This document shows positions 54,950-64,000 of a stretch of 64,000 bases of DNA, piece by piece. Numbering within the stretch: position 1 is the first letter of the stretch; the number at the start of each line of letters is the position of its first letter. The position numbers and the translations under genes are program-made. Source of the DNA: Hetaerina americana (Eukaryota; Arthropoda; Insecta; Odonata; Calopterygidae); assembly GCA_022747635.1 (NCBI GenBank), contig JAKTNV010000005.1:84192469-84256468 (forward strand). Direction: 5' to 3'. Under the pieces are notes generated by a model. That model was not told the origin of the DNA. It was given only the letters and a program-made list of their open reading frames with translations, and did no database searches.

Positions 54950-56150
54950 TACTGCTACTTCGTTCAGGATAGCTCTGATGGTCTGAAGTCCATCTCATGG
55001 TCCATGGTCTAAAAGAATGCAGCTCTGTGACGTCCTCTTGGTTTCTTCGCCACTACTTTTCCTTTAAATACGCACTTAAGGAACTGGTTATGCCTTTGTA
55101 GATGTCTGATTAATTTTTCTATTCTTTTTCCTAGTGCTCCTAAGTGCAATCTATTTTCTTCCACGCTTCTGCTAACGCGCTTTCATTACTTTTGCTTTCT
55201 ATCAAGTTTGTTTTTGCTAGTTTTCTCAAAGTTTACATTTACATTCCCTCAAGCTTTTTTCTTCTCTCTTTCCCAACTGCCCACATCCATAGTATAATAA
55301 CACTCCACACGAACGTTTGCATGTACTTTTTTCTGGTTTCTATGCTTACCTGATTATTGACCAGTAAATTCTTTTTTCTTTTGGAAAGCTTATTTTGCCT
55401 AGGCTATTGATCTCTTAATATCAGCTTTACATGTATTTTTGTTGATAATAATACTCCCCAGGAAACAAACACTTTCAACCTGATCCAAGGTAGTATTGTA
55501 TAGTTTCATGTCAGTTTTGACAATTTATTTTCTCTTTTATATCATTATTACCTTGGTCTTCTTCTTGTTTATTTTCAATTTCAAATCTTCTAGGTCTCTG
55601 TATAGTATTTTGAGCATCTTATGCAAGTTATTTTCTGAGTCTGCAATTGTTCTTATATCATCAGCAAAGCGGATGCTGTGAATTCTTCTTCCACTCCCTC
55701 CAATATCTTCAGTCCTTTCTTTCCTTTTTTGTAATTGCTCCTTCGATAAATACATCAAAAAGGCAGGGGAATAGGGGACAACCTTGTCTCACGCCTATTT
55801 TTACTTTCCTTAATCCATTTATATCAATTTCGGATTTCTTTGTCTTTTACAAATTAAAAATAGTTCTTCTATCTTTCCAATCAAATTCGTTTTCCGTCGA
55901 TATTTGGAAGAGTAGTCTCGAGTGAACTATGGCAAATGCCTTTTACAATCTATAAAGGCCTTTCTATTTATCTCTTCCCTCCTCTTTCAAATCTGTCGAA
56001 GTGCTAATATCGCTTCTCTGGTTCTTCTGCCTCTCCCAAATCGATTATCTGCTAAATTTTGGTCAATTTTTCTTTTTACACTCTTTTTCATTATGTTCAA
56101 TAGAATGTTAGAGTTGTGTGAAAGAATGGATTTTTTTCTATAATTGGATA
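54950..56150 (-). pseudogene. RTE-like LINE family C, RT to C-terminus
   Basis: Minus strand. REAILALRQI (RT palm entry) is near 56000, RKAFIDCKR near 55960, then HSIRFADDIRTIADSENNLH at about 55685, the catalytic FADD box intact. It is followed by LKINKKKTKVIMI, SVCFLGSIIINKNTCKADIK, AFQKKKNLLVNNQVSIETRK and FVWSVIILW. The tail KGKVVAKKPRGRHRAAF is near 55060. Stops and frameshifts are scattered. The sequence differs clearly from families A and B. Confidence 0.65.
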
Positions 56151-56190
56151 GATTTGATTAAAACATGAAACATAAAAACAATGCATAAAA

Positions 56191-56515
56191 ACCATAAACA
56201 CAGTAATCAACCCGAAGGTAGGTTTGGAAGGTGATGGTAGAGTTCACCCAGTACTAAGCCCTATACGGCGTGTGAAAATTCACACATCAGGGTAGGGGGG
56301 CCAGTTCCTTTCCCTGTGCCGGTTATGGTTTCCCAGGAAGACCTGACACCCGAAAAATCACATAGCTTGGGTGGAGCTGCAGGTGCCCAGAGTGCCTTGC
56401 CCGGGAATCGAACCCGTGAACCAGTCCACGGTAGTCCAGGGGTATAGCGTTGGACTATTGACCCTCCGGTCAATAGTCCAACGCTATACCCCTGGACTAT
56501 CGTGATCCAATGTTA
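56191..56515 (-). mobile_element. tRNA-derived SINE S2 with fold-back head
   Basis: The minus-strand body and tail are as in other S2 copies. At the head, after GAATCGAACCCGTGAAC, the tRNA 5' half appears twice in opposite directions: arms 56427-56463 and 56468-56504 (37 nt, one mismatch) around the loop CTCC. Confidence 0.85.
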
Positions 56516-56870
56516 TTTAATGATAATATAATATTAATATAATAATTAAATAATATAATAATATACTAAAATTATAATAATATTATTTTAATATTATAAA
56601 AATCAGTCGGTTCTGTTATCTTTCTTGGGGATTGTGACTATTTTACTATTAGTAAAATCTTCAGTGCCAGTTTCATAGCATCAACCTGAGAGTAGCTACT
56701 GTATAATTGCTGGTGTATAATACCGGTGCCTATCACAGACTAACCCGTCTTTATTATCTACTAGTACTTTCTGTCTCATGAATGCAATAGTATTTCAAAG
56801 TGAAGGTTTCCCTCAATGCGGATAGGGTTGGCGCAATTCGCGTCTAAGGTTCCCTGAGTCAACTGCAGTC
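56516..56870. other. No gene recognised
   Basis: Very AT-rich (TAATAAT-like) to 56600, then unassigned. Confidence 0.4.
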
Positions 56871-57410
56871 GGCTTACAGGGGTGGTCTCTCTTTTCCAAC
56901 GCAGGGGGGTTTATGCTGGAGGTTTCGGGGGCTGAGTGGGTTGGGTTTGAATACACCACCCACCCAGGGTGGATCTGTGGCTCTTGCGCGTGCTTCTGTG
57001 TGCATTAAGAGTGTGGTATTGAATGAAGTACAGGGGGCAGTAAAAGAGAAAGAACTGTGCGCGTGCACGGGGGGGGGTAGATCCTGCAGCCGGCGCCCGT
57101 GGGACGTGGTGGTGGGAGGAGGGCGTGGTGGGATTTTTATTTCTACGGGGAGGGGTTGAATGAAGGAAGGGGATGGAGGGAGAGGACGGAGGGGAGGTGG
57201 GGTGGGGGGTGGCGCGGTGGGTTGAGAAAGAGAGGGAGGGATGGTATATTGTGGGCTTCTTCGGGGCGTGTGAGGGATGCAATGGGAAAGAAGCGATCCG
57301 TGGAATGGATTAGGGTTGAGGGCCCTGCCGTGGTAGGGAGGCGTGGAGTATGGTTCCGGTTTCACTACACGAAGCTATCCCTGGTGGCTATGGTGACGCA
57401 ATCTTGGGCG
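56871..57410. other. G-rich island
   Basis: G-rich on plus, with G runs at 57069-57077 and 57195-57210. Frames on both strands are low-complexity. Possible CpG island. Confidence 0.45.
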
Positions 57411-57540
57411 TGAGTACTGCTTTGATTGACTATGAATACAGGGAATCAAAAAATTATATTTTTCATCAATGAAAGACCATTCCTAGTACATTGATGAAGG
57501 TTAATTTATGAAAGTGGACAAATTCGGTTTTCGAATGCTC

Positions 57541-57725
57541 TTAGGCCTTTGGTTTAATACAGAGAAATTAGTTGCGGGTCATGCAATGTCATGCTACAAG
57601 AACAATGCTAATGTTGTTATGATAGTTACGAAGCTAAAAACTTCATCCCTTCCTCTCCACTACACATGTATTTAAACATTCATCATTGGTCCTCCTATTT
57701 TAATTTGACCTCTCCCTAACTTATT
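57541..57725. repeat. Interspersed repeat, copy 1
   Basis: Matches 63796-64000 over its length (shared words AGGCCTTTGGTTTAATACAG, AAATTAGTTGCGGGTCAT, GAAGCTAAAAACTTCATC). The second copy has about 20 extra bases. Family unknown. Confidence 0.75.
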
Positions 57726-57789
57726 TTCTTCAATCTTCTGCACTAACACGTTTAAAAAACCTCCAATATACCGCATTCTAAGAGTAAAG

Positions 57790-57937
57790 CATTTGAATTT
57801 CCTGCGCCGCTCCTATAGGTTGGAGTGTAATCCAACCACTTGCAGTAGATGGGGGTAACGCCAAGCTTTGCCGCGAAATCAGTCTCAGTGCTCTCCAAGC
57901 TGTGGAAGCGGCAGGACGTCAGTTATTGGAAACCTCG
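57790..57937 (+). mobile_element. Mariner 5' UTR fragment
   Basis: TTCCTGCGCCGCTCCTAT, CAGTCTCAGTGCTCTCCAAG and GGACGTCAGTTATT match 8951-9085 next to the mariner at 8920. No TIR or coding part remains. Confidence 0.65.
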
Positions 57938-59047
57938 TTACTAAGAAAGTTAGTTATTTGGGAAGAAAAATTTTTTCTATTTCTGGTTCTCGTCAATTCG
58001 GAAGTTAATTTTTATGAGTTCATACTAAAATATAAATTTAAAAACATTCGATTTTTTCAATATTGATTAATAAAATAATCGGTTCTATTACACCGGCAGA
58101 ATTTTAACTAAAATATCTCTTTGAATTTAATCTGAAAAAAGCATTAACAGTTGCAAAACATCATTGGGTAACAAGTGCCATTTCCTCCTTCATTAAGAGA
58201 AATTAAAAAAAAATACTTGGGGAATCAAAGCACTTCTACGTCCCGAGATGGTAACGCTGGTAGGTGTTTGTTGTTTGACGTTTTTTTGCCACATTTTAAA
58301 TAATAATATTTTAACATTAGTTCATGAGAACACGTTTTTAGTCCAGGTTTATTTTAGGTTATGCCTAAAACTGGCCCCTATTGAGTTTTCAGAATATGTA
58401 TGGGGTTGTTCGACACATGCCTGAACTAATGCAGCCTTTTGAACTAAACTTCATATGATTCCTCAAGTTGAAGCACTGGTGCTCATCGAGGATCAATTTA
58501 AATTAATGGCGAACTCACTCTTAAATAGAACGTAGTCATTTTTTTGAACAGTATGACCGCCGTGCTGTTTTTATAAGGAAGTCGCCCTTTGCCGTATTTC
58601 ATGGTTTTTAGATATTGCTACGCAGATCAAAACGAGAAATATGTATCTGAGAAGGCGGCCGAAAGAGGTGCCCGCGCAAAAGTATGAAATTGATTAAAAT
58701 TATGGGAGAAACTAACCAGTTGAACTGTGTGTGAGTTTTAACTGTAGAGACAGTGTGAATCCCCTTCAGAAAGCTTAAATTCTAATTATTTTCATAAATG
58801 CAGGAGCTTCAGAAACTGAAATAGTCATGGAGAAATTGTTTCTCATTGGCTTAAAAAATATTAATTTATTGGCGCTGACGTAATTTTAATGTGTGGCGGT
58901 ATGTAAAAATATATACGGGACTACAGTATATGTTGCAACCTGTGGTGTACTTCCATTATGTGAAGATAGAAGCAACACTTTTCGGGCCAGTGACCACGTG
59001 GTCAGATGCCTGATGGATATAACGGTGAGCGAGCTGGTTATTTATTA
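57938..59047. other. No gene recognised
   Basis: AT-rich; nothing assigned. Confidence 0.4.
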
Positions 59048-60720
59048 TAAGTACTCTACCAGTTAAAGTAAGTTTTGGATGGACACAAGCTACCAAACAT
59101 TTTTCTTGCCTTTCCCAACAAAATACATCCCAACACTCCACTACACAATGAGCCCCTCTTCAACTCCATGGGCTACCATCCTCCCTTCATTCCGTCTAGC
59201 ATCCATATTCTACTAATCCTGCCCCTTTCTCATTTGCCCAACATTCTCCTCTAAAGCGGCCTTCAACATCCCCTTGCCAATCAATATGCTTTGCACCCAT
59301 CTTTCCCGCCACTTTCGAACTTTTCCCTATAATCCCCTCTCCTCCCCTTTCACTATGCCTAGCACTTCCCCATTTCTTTTCCAGTCAGTCTACTTCACCT
59401 TTTTCATCCTTCTCCACACACTCCACCCACGTTTCAAAAGCCTCCAATCCAAAAGTCTATCATCCTGCTTCAATTACTATGTTTCCGCGCCGTATATAAC
59501 TTCTAATTTTTGACTTGCTCTTTATTAACTTTATTTCTCAGCGTCCCTGTCGTCAAGTCCTCGTGAAAGCTTCTTAGCCTAACGCCATTCTTCTAGGTAT
59601 ATTCGTACTACCTTTACCATTTTGGCACAAAGCACCTCTGAGATGCGTAAATTGTTCCATCTGCTCTAGTTTTTTGCCTTCCATTTTAACGTTTAACTTC
59701 GCCTTTCTTTTTCTGGAAAACCGTGTAAACTTTGTTTTATTAATATTGATTTTCATCCCATACCTTTTGCACTGAATATCCAATTCACTAAGCAATGCTT
59801 GCAGCCCCTTGGCTGACTGACAAACTAAAGCTTGGTCATCAGCGAACCTAACTGATTTTACGAATTCCCCGCCCACCTTTATTCCTACCTCCAGTTCTTC
59901 CCATGCCTCTTTAATCATTTCCTCTGCATACAGGTTGAACAGCAACGGTGATAATGGGCAACCCTGCCTTACACCTCTTCCTAACACTGCCCATCCGGAC
60001 TCCCCGTTTCCCACCCGCACCTGAGCAGTCTGAGACATGTACAGGTTGCGGATTAGCCTCCTTTCCCTCCAATCTATTCCTATTTTCTGCAATATACTCA
60101 TTAGTTTTTCCCAATTCACTCTATCAAACGTCTATTCTAAATCTAAGCAGCAGATACACTCTGATTGTATTATACGTTCCTCTGTATTAGTGACCTCATA
60201 AATAAATTGGCATCACGCGTGCATCTTCCTTTCCTGAACTAATCTAACCCTTAGTAATCATTTGCCCTACTCTCTATCCCACTGTTGATGATCCTGATAA
60301 CCACTTTTGCTGAATGGGAAATCAAACTTATTGTCCTGTAGCCCTCACATGATGTGGCCTTAATTTTTTTCAGAATAGGAACCAGCACTGATCTCACAAA
60401 GTTTTCCGGCCTGATTCATTCCTCATAGATACTACGAATCAGTCCACATAGACTTCCTCCCAAATTTTCCTAAACCTTTTAGTAGTTCCACAGGAATTTT
60501 ATCTACGCCTTATTTGATTTCATCTTCCTTAATGCCCTTTCTATCTCATCGTCTAGTATGCCTGGACCTTAGCTATCTTCCTCTACGTCATGTTCTCTTT
60601 CTATGTCTAACTTTGCTGACTCAAGTGCTTTACCATACAGTTCTTTTATATAGTCCATCCACCTCTCTTGCGATTTCTCTGTTTTAGCTATCATTTTACC
60701 CGACTTACACCGTCAACCTT
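59048..60720 (-). pseudogene. RTE-like LINE family A, longest RT copy
   Basis: Minus strand. From about 60660: WMDYIKELYGKALESAKLD, ILDDEIERALRKMKSNKA, FVRSVLVPILKKIKA, EGYRTISLISHSAKVVIRII and DQFRKGRCTRDA-like blocks of the fingers and palm, with stops. The clean frame 60119-59574 has MNWEKLMSILQKIGIDWRER, RGVRQGCPLSPLLFNLYAEE, KSVRFADDQALVCQSAKG (catalytic FADD) and YGMKININKTKFTRFSRK. The C-terminal third (59500-59100) is decayed. The 3' end, ACCAGTTAAAGTAAG in plus view, is at 59048. Confidence 0.8.
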
Positions 60721-61148
60721 TAATAGAGATTTCCCTTTTTTACTTCCCTATAGTGTTTTATATAGCCCACCAATTTTACCCTTCCTCTGCAAACTTTCCA
60801 TGCTCCTTTCCCTCAGTCATAAGCATGTAAACTGTTTCAGATGTAACTTTTATTGTTTTGAGATCTGATTGTCGCCAAAATAAAACCCCATTTTATTACT
60901 TGTAGTAAAATACGTTTTGAAACAATCACAAAAATAATAAATAATAAGTTCTCTATCAAAACTTAGATCTTCTATTAGGTCTGATCTGACGTATGTAGAT
61001 CTTTATGGAGACCTACAGGTCGTGTTGCGCTGACTATTCTTTTTGAATTGACAAAGTTACACCTTTTATTTTAAATAATTGGCATTTTAAATGTACCCTT
61101 GCTATATGTACATTACAATGCAACCATTTCAGAGTGTAATAGTCATTC
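60721..61148. other. No gene recognised
   Basis: AT-rich; possible decayed LINE upstream sequence to about 60850. Confidence 0.35.
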
Positions 61149-61220
61149 ACCTAGACCGGGATTCGAACCCGGATCCCTCGTTGTCCGGCCGAGTGCCTAA
61201 GCCAGTTAAGCTATCGAGGC
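61149..61220 (-). other. tRNA-like sequence (SINE head or pseudo-tRNA)
   Basis: 72 nt. Six of seven acceptor pairs form (GCCTCGA/TCTAGGT), box A is TAGCTTAACTGGC, and the T-arm CCGGG-TTCGAAT-CCCGG is perfect. The anticodon arm closes only four pairs and the loop lacks U33. It shares CTCGATAGCT with the S3 head. Confidence 0.6.
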
Positions 61221-61760
61221 GTCCCCCACGGTATTTTTTTAGTTACAATTCTGCGGAAAACTTATATTCTTGCATGCGTTCTCTCTTTTTCTTTCTCGTT
61301 TAGTTATCCAATAACTTAACTATACTTTAGAATAAATGCTTCACTGCAAAAAACATGATTTTAAGCGTGCAAGTAGAGTAAAATTAATAAACCAAAAGTT
61401 AGGATTCGGTTTGTATTGAACATATGATTACCGCGTTCCTGATGAAGTAAATATCTTACTCGTCTCCCTTTTGTTTTCCTGAAAATAGTTCTAGTAAGTT
61501 TAAGTTAATATGAGGTACTCCACCGTGGTTTCACTTTAATTATACATGGTACCTACGATTGTGAGCCACCGAAAGGACGTGTTTCGGAGTATTTTCAGAC
61601 CACCAGTGACTTATGCTTAAGTATGTCCTTATTGATAAATATGGATGCATGTTTGAATATGTACGACAACTTATGTACAAAATAACGTAAAGAAAATGCG
61701 CCTTCGAACAGTGGCATAGTGTAGACGAGGGCAGAGCCAACTACACTTACAGGCTCACGG
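61221..61760. other. No gene recognised
   Basis: AT-rich; nothing assigned. Confidence 0.4.
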
Positions 61761-62370
61761 AAAGGGGTTGCTGCCCTCTTCATTATTATCTTCTCAGCCC
61801 ACCCCTTCCCTGCACCCTGCTCATCATCCCTGCGCACAACTCATCCCCCTTACGCCCCTCACCCCTCCCTACCCTCCCCCTCTCTTTCCCGTTTTACTAT
61901 GCGAACGGTTACGTCACCCTTCCGTAAATCCCTGGCGAATAATAAATGAATCGATCCCAGATGCGCCGGTAAGGGGGGTGCGGGAGGGGTGAGGGCGCGA
62001 CGGAGGGTGGTTGGGTGGGGATCATTGTTGCGCGGGAGGGCAGCGCGCCTTGTTGGCAACTAACTACGTCTACGCATGAGAGACCCACATTTCCCGCTCG
62101 CTCGCTGCTATGTCGGGGATGGTGTCGTCCGTCTCCGGCCAAGTTCCCCGGAACTTTTCGGGCTTTGCATTGGGTTCGAGCAGAACGTCCTGGAGTAGTA
62201 GGGTTGTAAAATTGATGCTGGGCACTGGTCGAGGGCATTACTGACCGATAAAACAAAATTTTAGCAACGAAGTAAGTTGGTAGCGCAGTAACGAAGTACG
62301 TTGTAGCTATTTTCAAGGGGTTGCTTCCTCTTCCTCCTCCTCCCCTCCCTATCACCCACCCCATCCCGTT
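61761..62370. other. GC-rich island with strand switch
   Basis: C-rich at 61795-61890, G-rich at 61970-62040, CpG-rich to 62200, C-rich at 62325-62365. Frames are low complexity. Confidence 0.45.
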
Positions 62371-62929
62371 CGATTGGTCATATTTTATAGCTCCACGAGA
62401 AAATCATTCAATTCAGTGCGGAGGTTTCCTTATTTTTTGATATTGTTTTTGAATAACTCGACTTCGAGTTATGGTATTTCTGGCTTGAAATAAATTACGG
62501 TTCGAAATATGACCTGCCCTATATTCAGTTTGGATGATTTAATGCTACTCGTTTGGAAAAACTGATTGAATAGTTTTCATGTGAAATTAAAAAAAAATAA
62601 ATTTTTAAACTTTTTGTCGAGGTAACCGTGATCGCGGTGTTGTTTCATTTTGATTATTTGATTTTTCATATCCAACTTTTTATGAAGGATGTGTTGTATG
62701 AGGAAATTTCTGCAAAACAAAGCTTTAAAATATTTATTCTTTATATTTCCTTCTCAGGGAATATTCGTTTAAGTATCTTGTTTTATTAGATACGTGTGTG
62801 TTTAGATCACAAGACGGAAATGAAAATGAGATTCTCGAGAATCTGGAATACTGAGATGTGCTAAAAACATGGTAGAGAGTAAGGACGTAAACTAGGGCAG
62901 TTTATCCTATTAGGGAAGTGTTTTTGGGA
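62371..62929. other. No gene recognised
   Basis: AT-rich; nothing assigned. Confidence 0.4.
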
Positions 62930-63430
62930 GTTGTGGGCATATTAAAAGAAGAATTGCGATAGGTGACGAAGCGTTCAAATTAATGCGGGGAATGATGGCA
63001 GGCGCCTTAAGAGAAGATGTAAAGAAAAAGACAAGTGTAAACTTCAACGTGGAGCGTCGTTTTGAATGACTCGGAAATTTGTTCGTTGCGACGGGAGGAT
63101 AAGCGTGGACGGGAGACTTAATAGATTTGGATGTGGGGAAAAATCGCAAAATAATAAAAAGCAGGACGGAAAGAAAGGAACACGCGCAGAAGCTCTGTGC
63201 ATGGCAGGGTAAGAGAGAGGGTTATTGGGGAAAATACGAAGAAAACAGGGCAAGTGGATGCCTCTGATACGTATTGAGAGGTAAAAAAATACCGAAGATG
63301 GTAATACTTGTAGATAGGAGAATTCTGGAATGGGGATGTAGAAGAGAGGAAAAGAATAGACTTTTTGTATGAAATTAAGGGAGGCAGACGGTATAGGGCA
63401 GTGCTAGAGAATGACTAATTGTGATATGAG
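62930..63430 (+). pseudogene. RTE-like LINE family A, decayed C-terminus
   Basis: Plus strand: KRRIAIGDEAFKLMRGMMAG and ALREDVKKKT correspond to RRRNALDKEAFTRRREL and SKDVKKRL of the 40614 copy. VDRRILEWGCRRERKRIDFL is the tail. Frameshifts and stops are frequent. Confidence 0.6.
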
Positions 63431-63795
63431 GTTTAAGGTTCTGTCATGTCGGTCAAGGCTTAGGATCGCAGTAGTGCCTAGTGCTACAGGCTCATTAAAA
63501 ATCTACCCTAACGCGGCACAACACCGATTATTATTATCAATGATTTCAGAACAAATAAATTGTTTGATGCATAAAAGTAGCTAGATATCAATGCCGTGAA
63601 GAATACAAAAGGAATATAATAGCATGTTCGTTCTTTTACAACAGTGCAGCAATAGCTTACACAGAATACGGTGTAAATTTCACTTAAATATATAGTTACA
63701 CGTTTCTCAGACAGGATATTCTCAGAAGTCATGGCTGTGATTTGCACTGCAATTAATACTCATCATCAATTTCCCATAATGCTACTTGTACGTAG

Positions 63796-64000
63796 GCCTT
63801 TGGTTTAATACAGACAAATTAGTTGCGGGTCATACAGTATAATGCCTGTATAATGTCATGCTACAAGAACGATGCTAATGTTTTTATGATAGTCGCGAAG
63901 CTAAAAACTTCATCTCTTCCTCTCCACTACATATGTATTTGAAAATTCATCATTGGTCTTCCTATTTTAATTGAACCCTCTCAAACTTATTTTCTTCATT
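63796..64000. repeat. Interspersed repeat, copy 2 (cut by window end)
   Basis: Same repeat as 57541-57725, with a ~20-base addition (CAGTATAATGCCTGTATAAT). It continues beyond the window. Confidence 0.75.

Noticed and set aside
61149..61220. Functional tRNA gene
   Set aside because: Box A and T-arm are good, but the anticodon stem closes only four pairs and U33 is missing.
1..64000. Conserved host protein exons
   Set aside because: I looked for recognisable domains on both strands outside the elements and found none that I could support; short or fast-evolving exons could be missed.

Overview
This is a eukaryotic, almost certainly animal and most likely insect or other arthropod, intergenic or repeat-dominated window. 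The evidence is the kind of mobile DNA present: mariner/Tc1-type transposase remnants with TA target duplications, tRNA-derived SINEs, RTE-like and CR1-like LINEs, Penelope-like elements with a GIY-YIG domain, and many long (TA)n microsatellites. I cannot name the species. I recognise no intact host protein gene, rRNA, functional tRNA or CRISPR array. Most open frames are TA/CA microsatellite translations, frames inside GC-rich islands, or antisense shadows of decayed retroelements.

Layout. 0-8 kb: a decayed Penelope-like element (PLE) on the minus strand whose 3' side reaches a (TA)n tract, CR1-like LINE 3' ends, a C-rich island, an inverted repeat with a hammerhead-like core, and a mariner split by a CR1-like insertion. 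8-22 kb: mariner fragments, a LINE with an FADD reverse-transcriptase box, three-part SINE family S1, an internally deleted mariner (14558-15310), two further mariners with TIRs, and LINE C-termini. 22-31.9 kb: RTE-like and CR1-like LINEs, one RTE-like copy keeping its endonuclease start and its C-terminus but no RT, then a dense block of (TA)n, tRNA-headed tandem repeats, a 100-nt-arm inverted repeat and SINE S2. 31.9-43 kb: a perfect 80-nt-arm inverted repeat, a perfect 120-bp palindrome centred on (TA)n, SINE S1, an unrecognised broken coding sequence, a mariner, a decayed RT, and an RTE-like ORF that has lost its catalytic box. 43-52.7 kb: CR1-like fragments, a large GC-rich island, the second near-identical 753-bp mariner, a fold-back mariner, a second tRNA-headed tandem unit and a second PLE. 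52.7-64 kb: more RTE-like LINEs, a SINE S2 copy with a 37-nt-arm hairpin, GC-rich islands and a repeat pair.

How it fits together. The window is a record of transposition. Autonomous functions are broken everywhere: catalytic cores are deleted, frames are shifted, elements are nested. Two short non-autonomous families still look young: the 753-bp mariner pair (two differences noticed) and the CR1-like 3' ends. The most unusual theme is a family of hairpin units with a CTGANGA-stem-CGAAA hammerhead-like core. It occurs as inverted pairs, abuts (TA)n tracts, and also lies just 3' of both PLE GIY-YIG remnants, which suggests these hairpin pairs are PLE terminal-repeat fragments placed into TA microsatellites.
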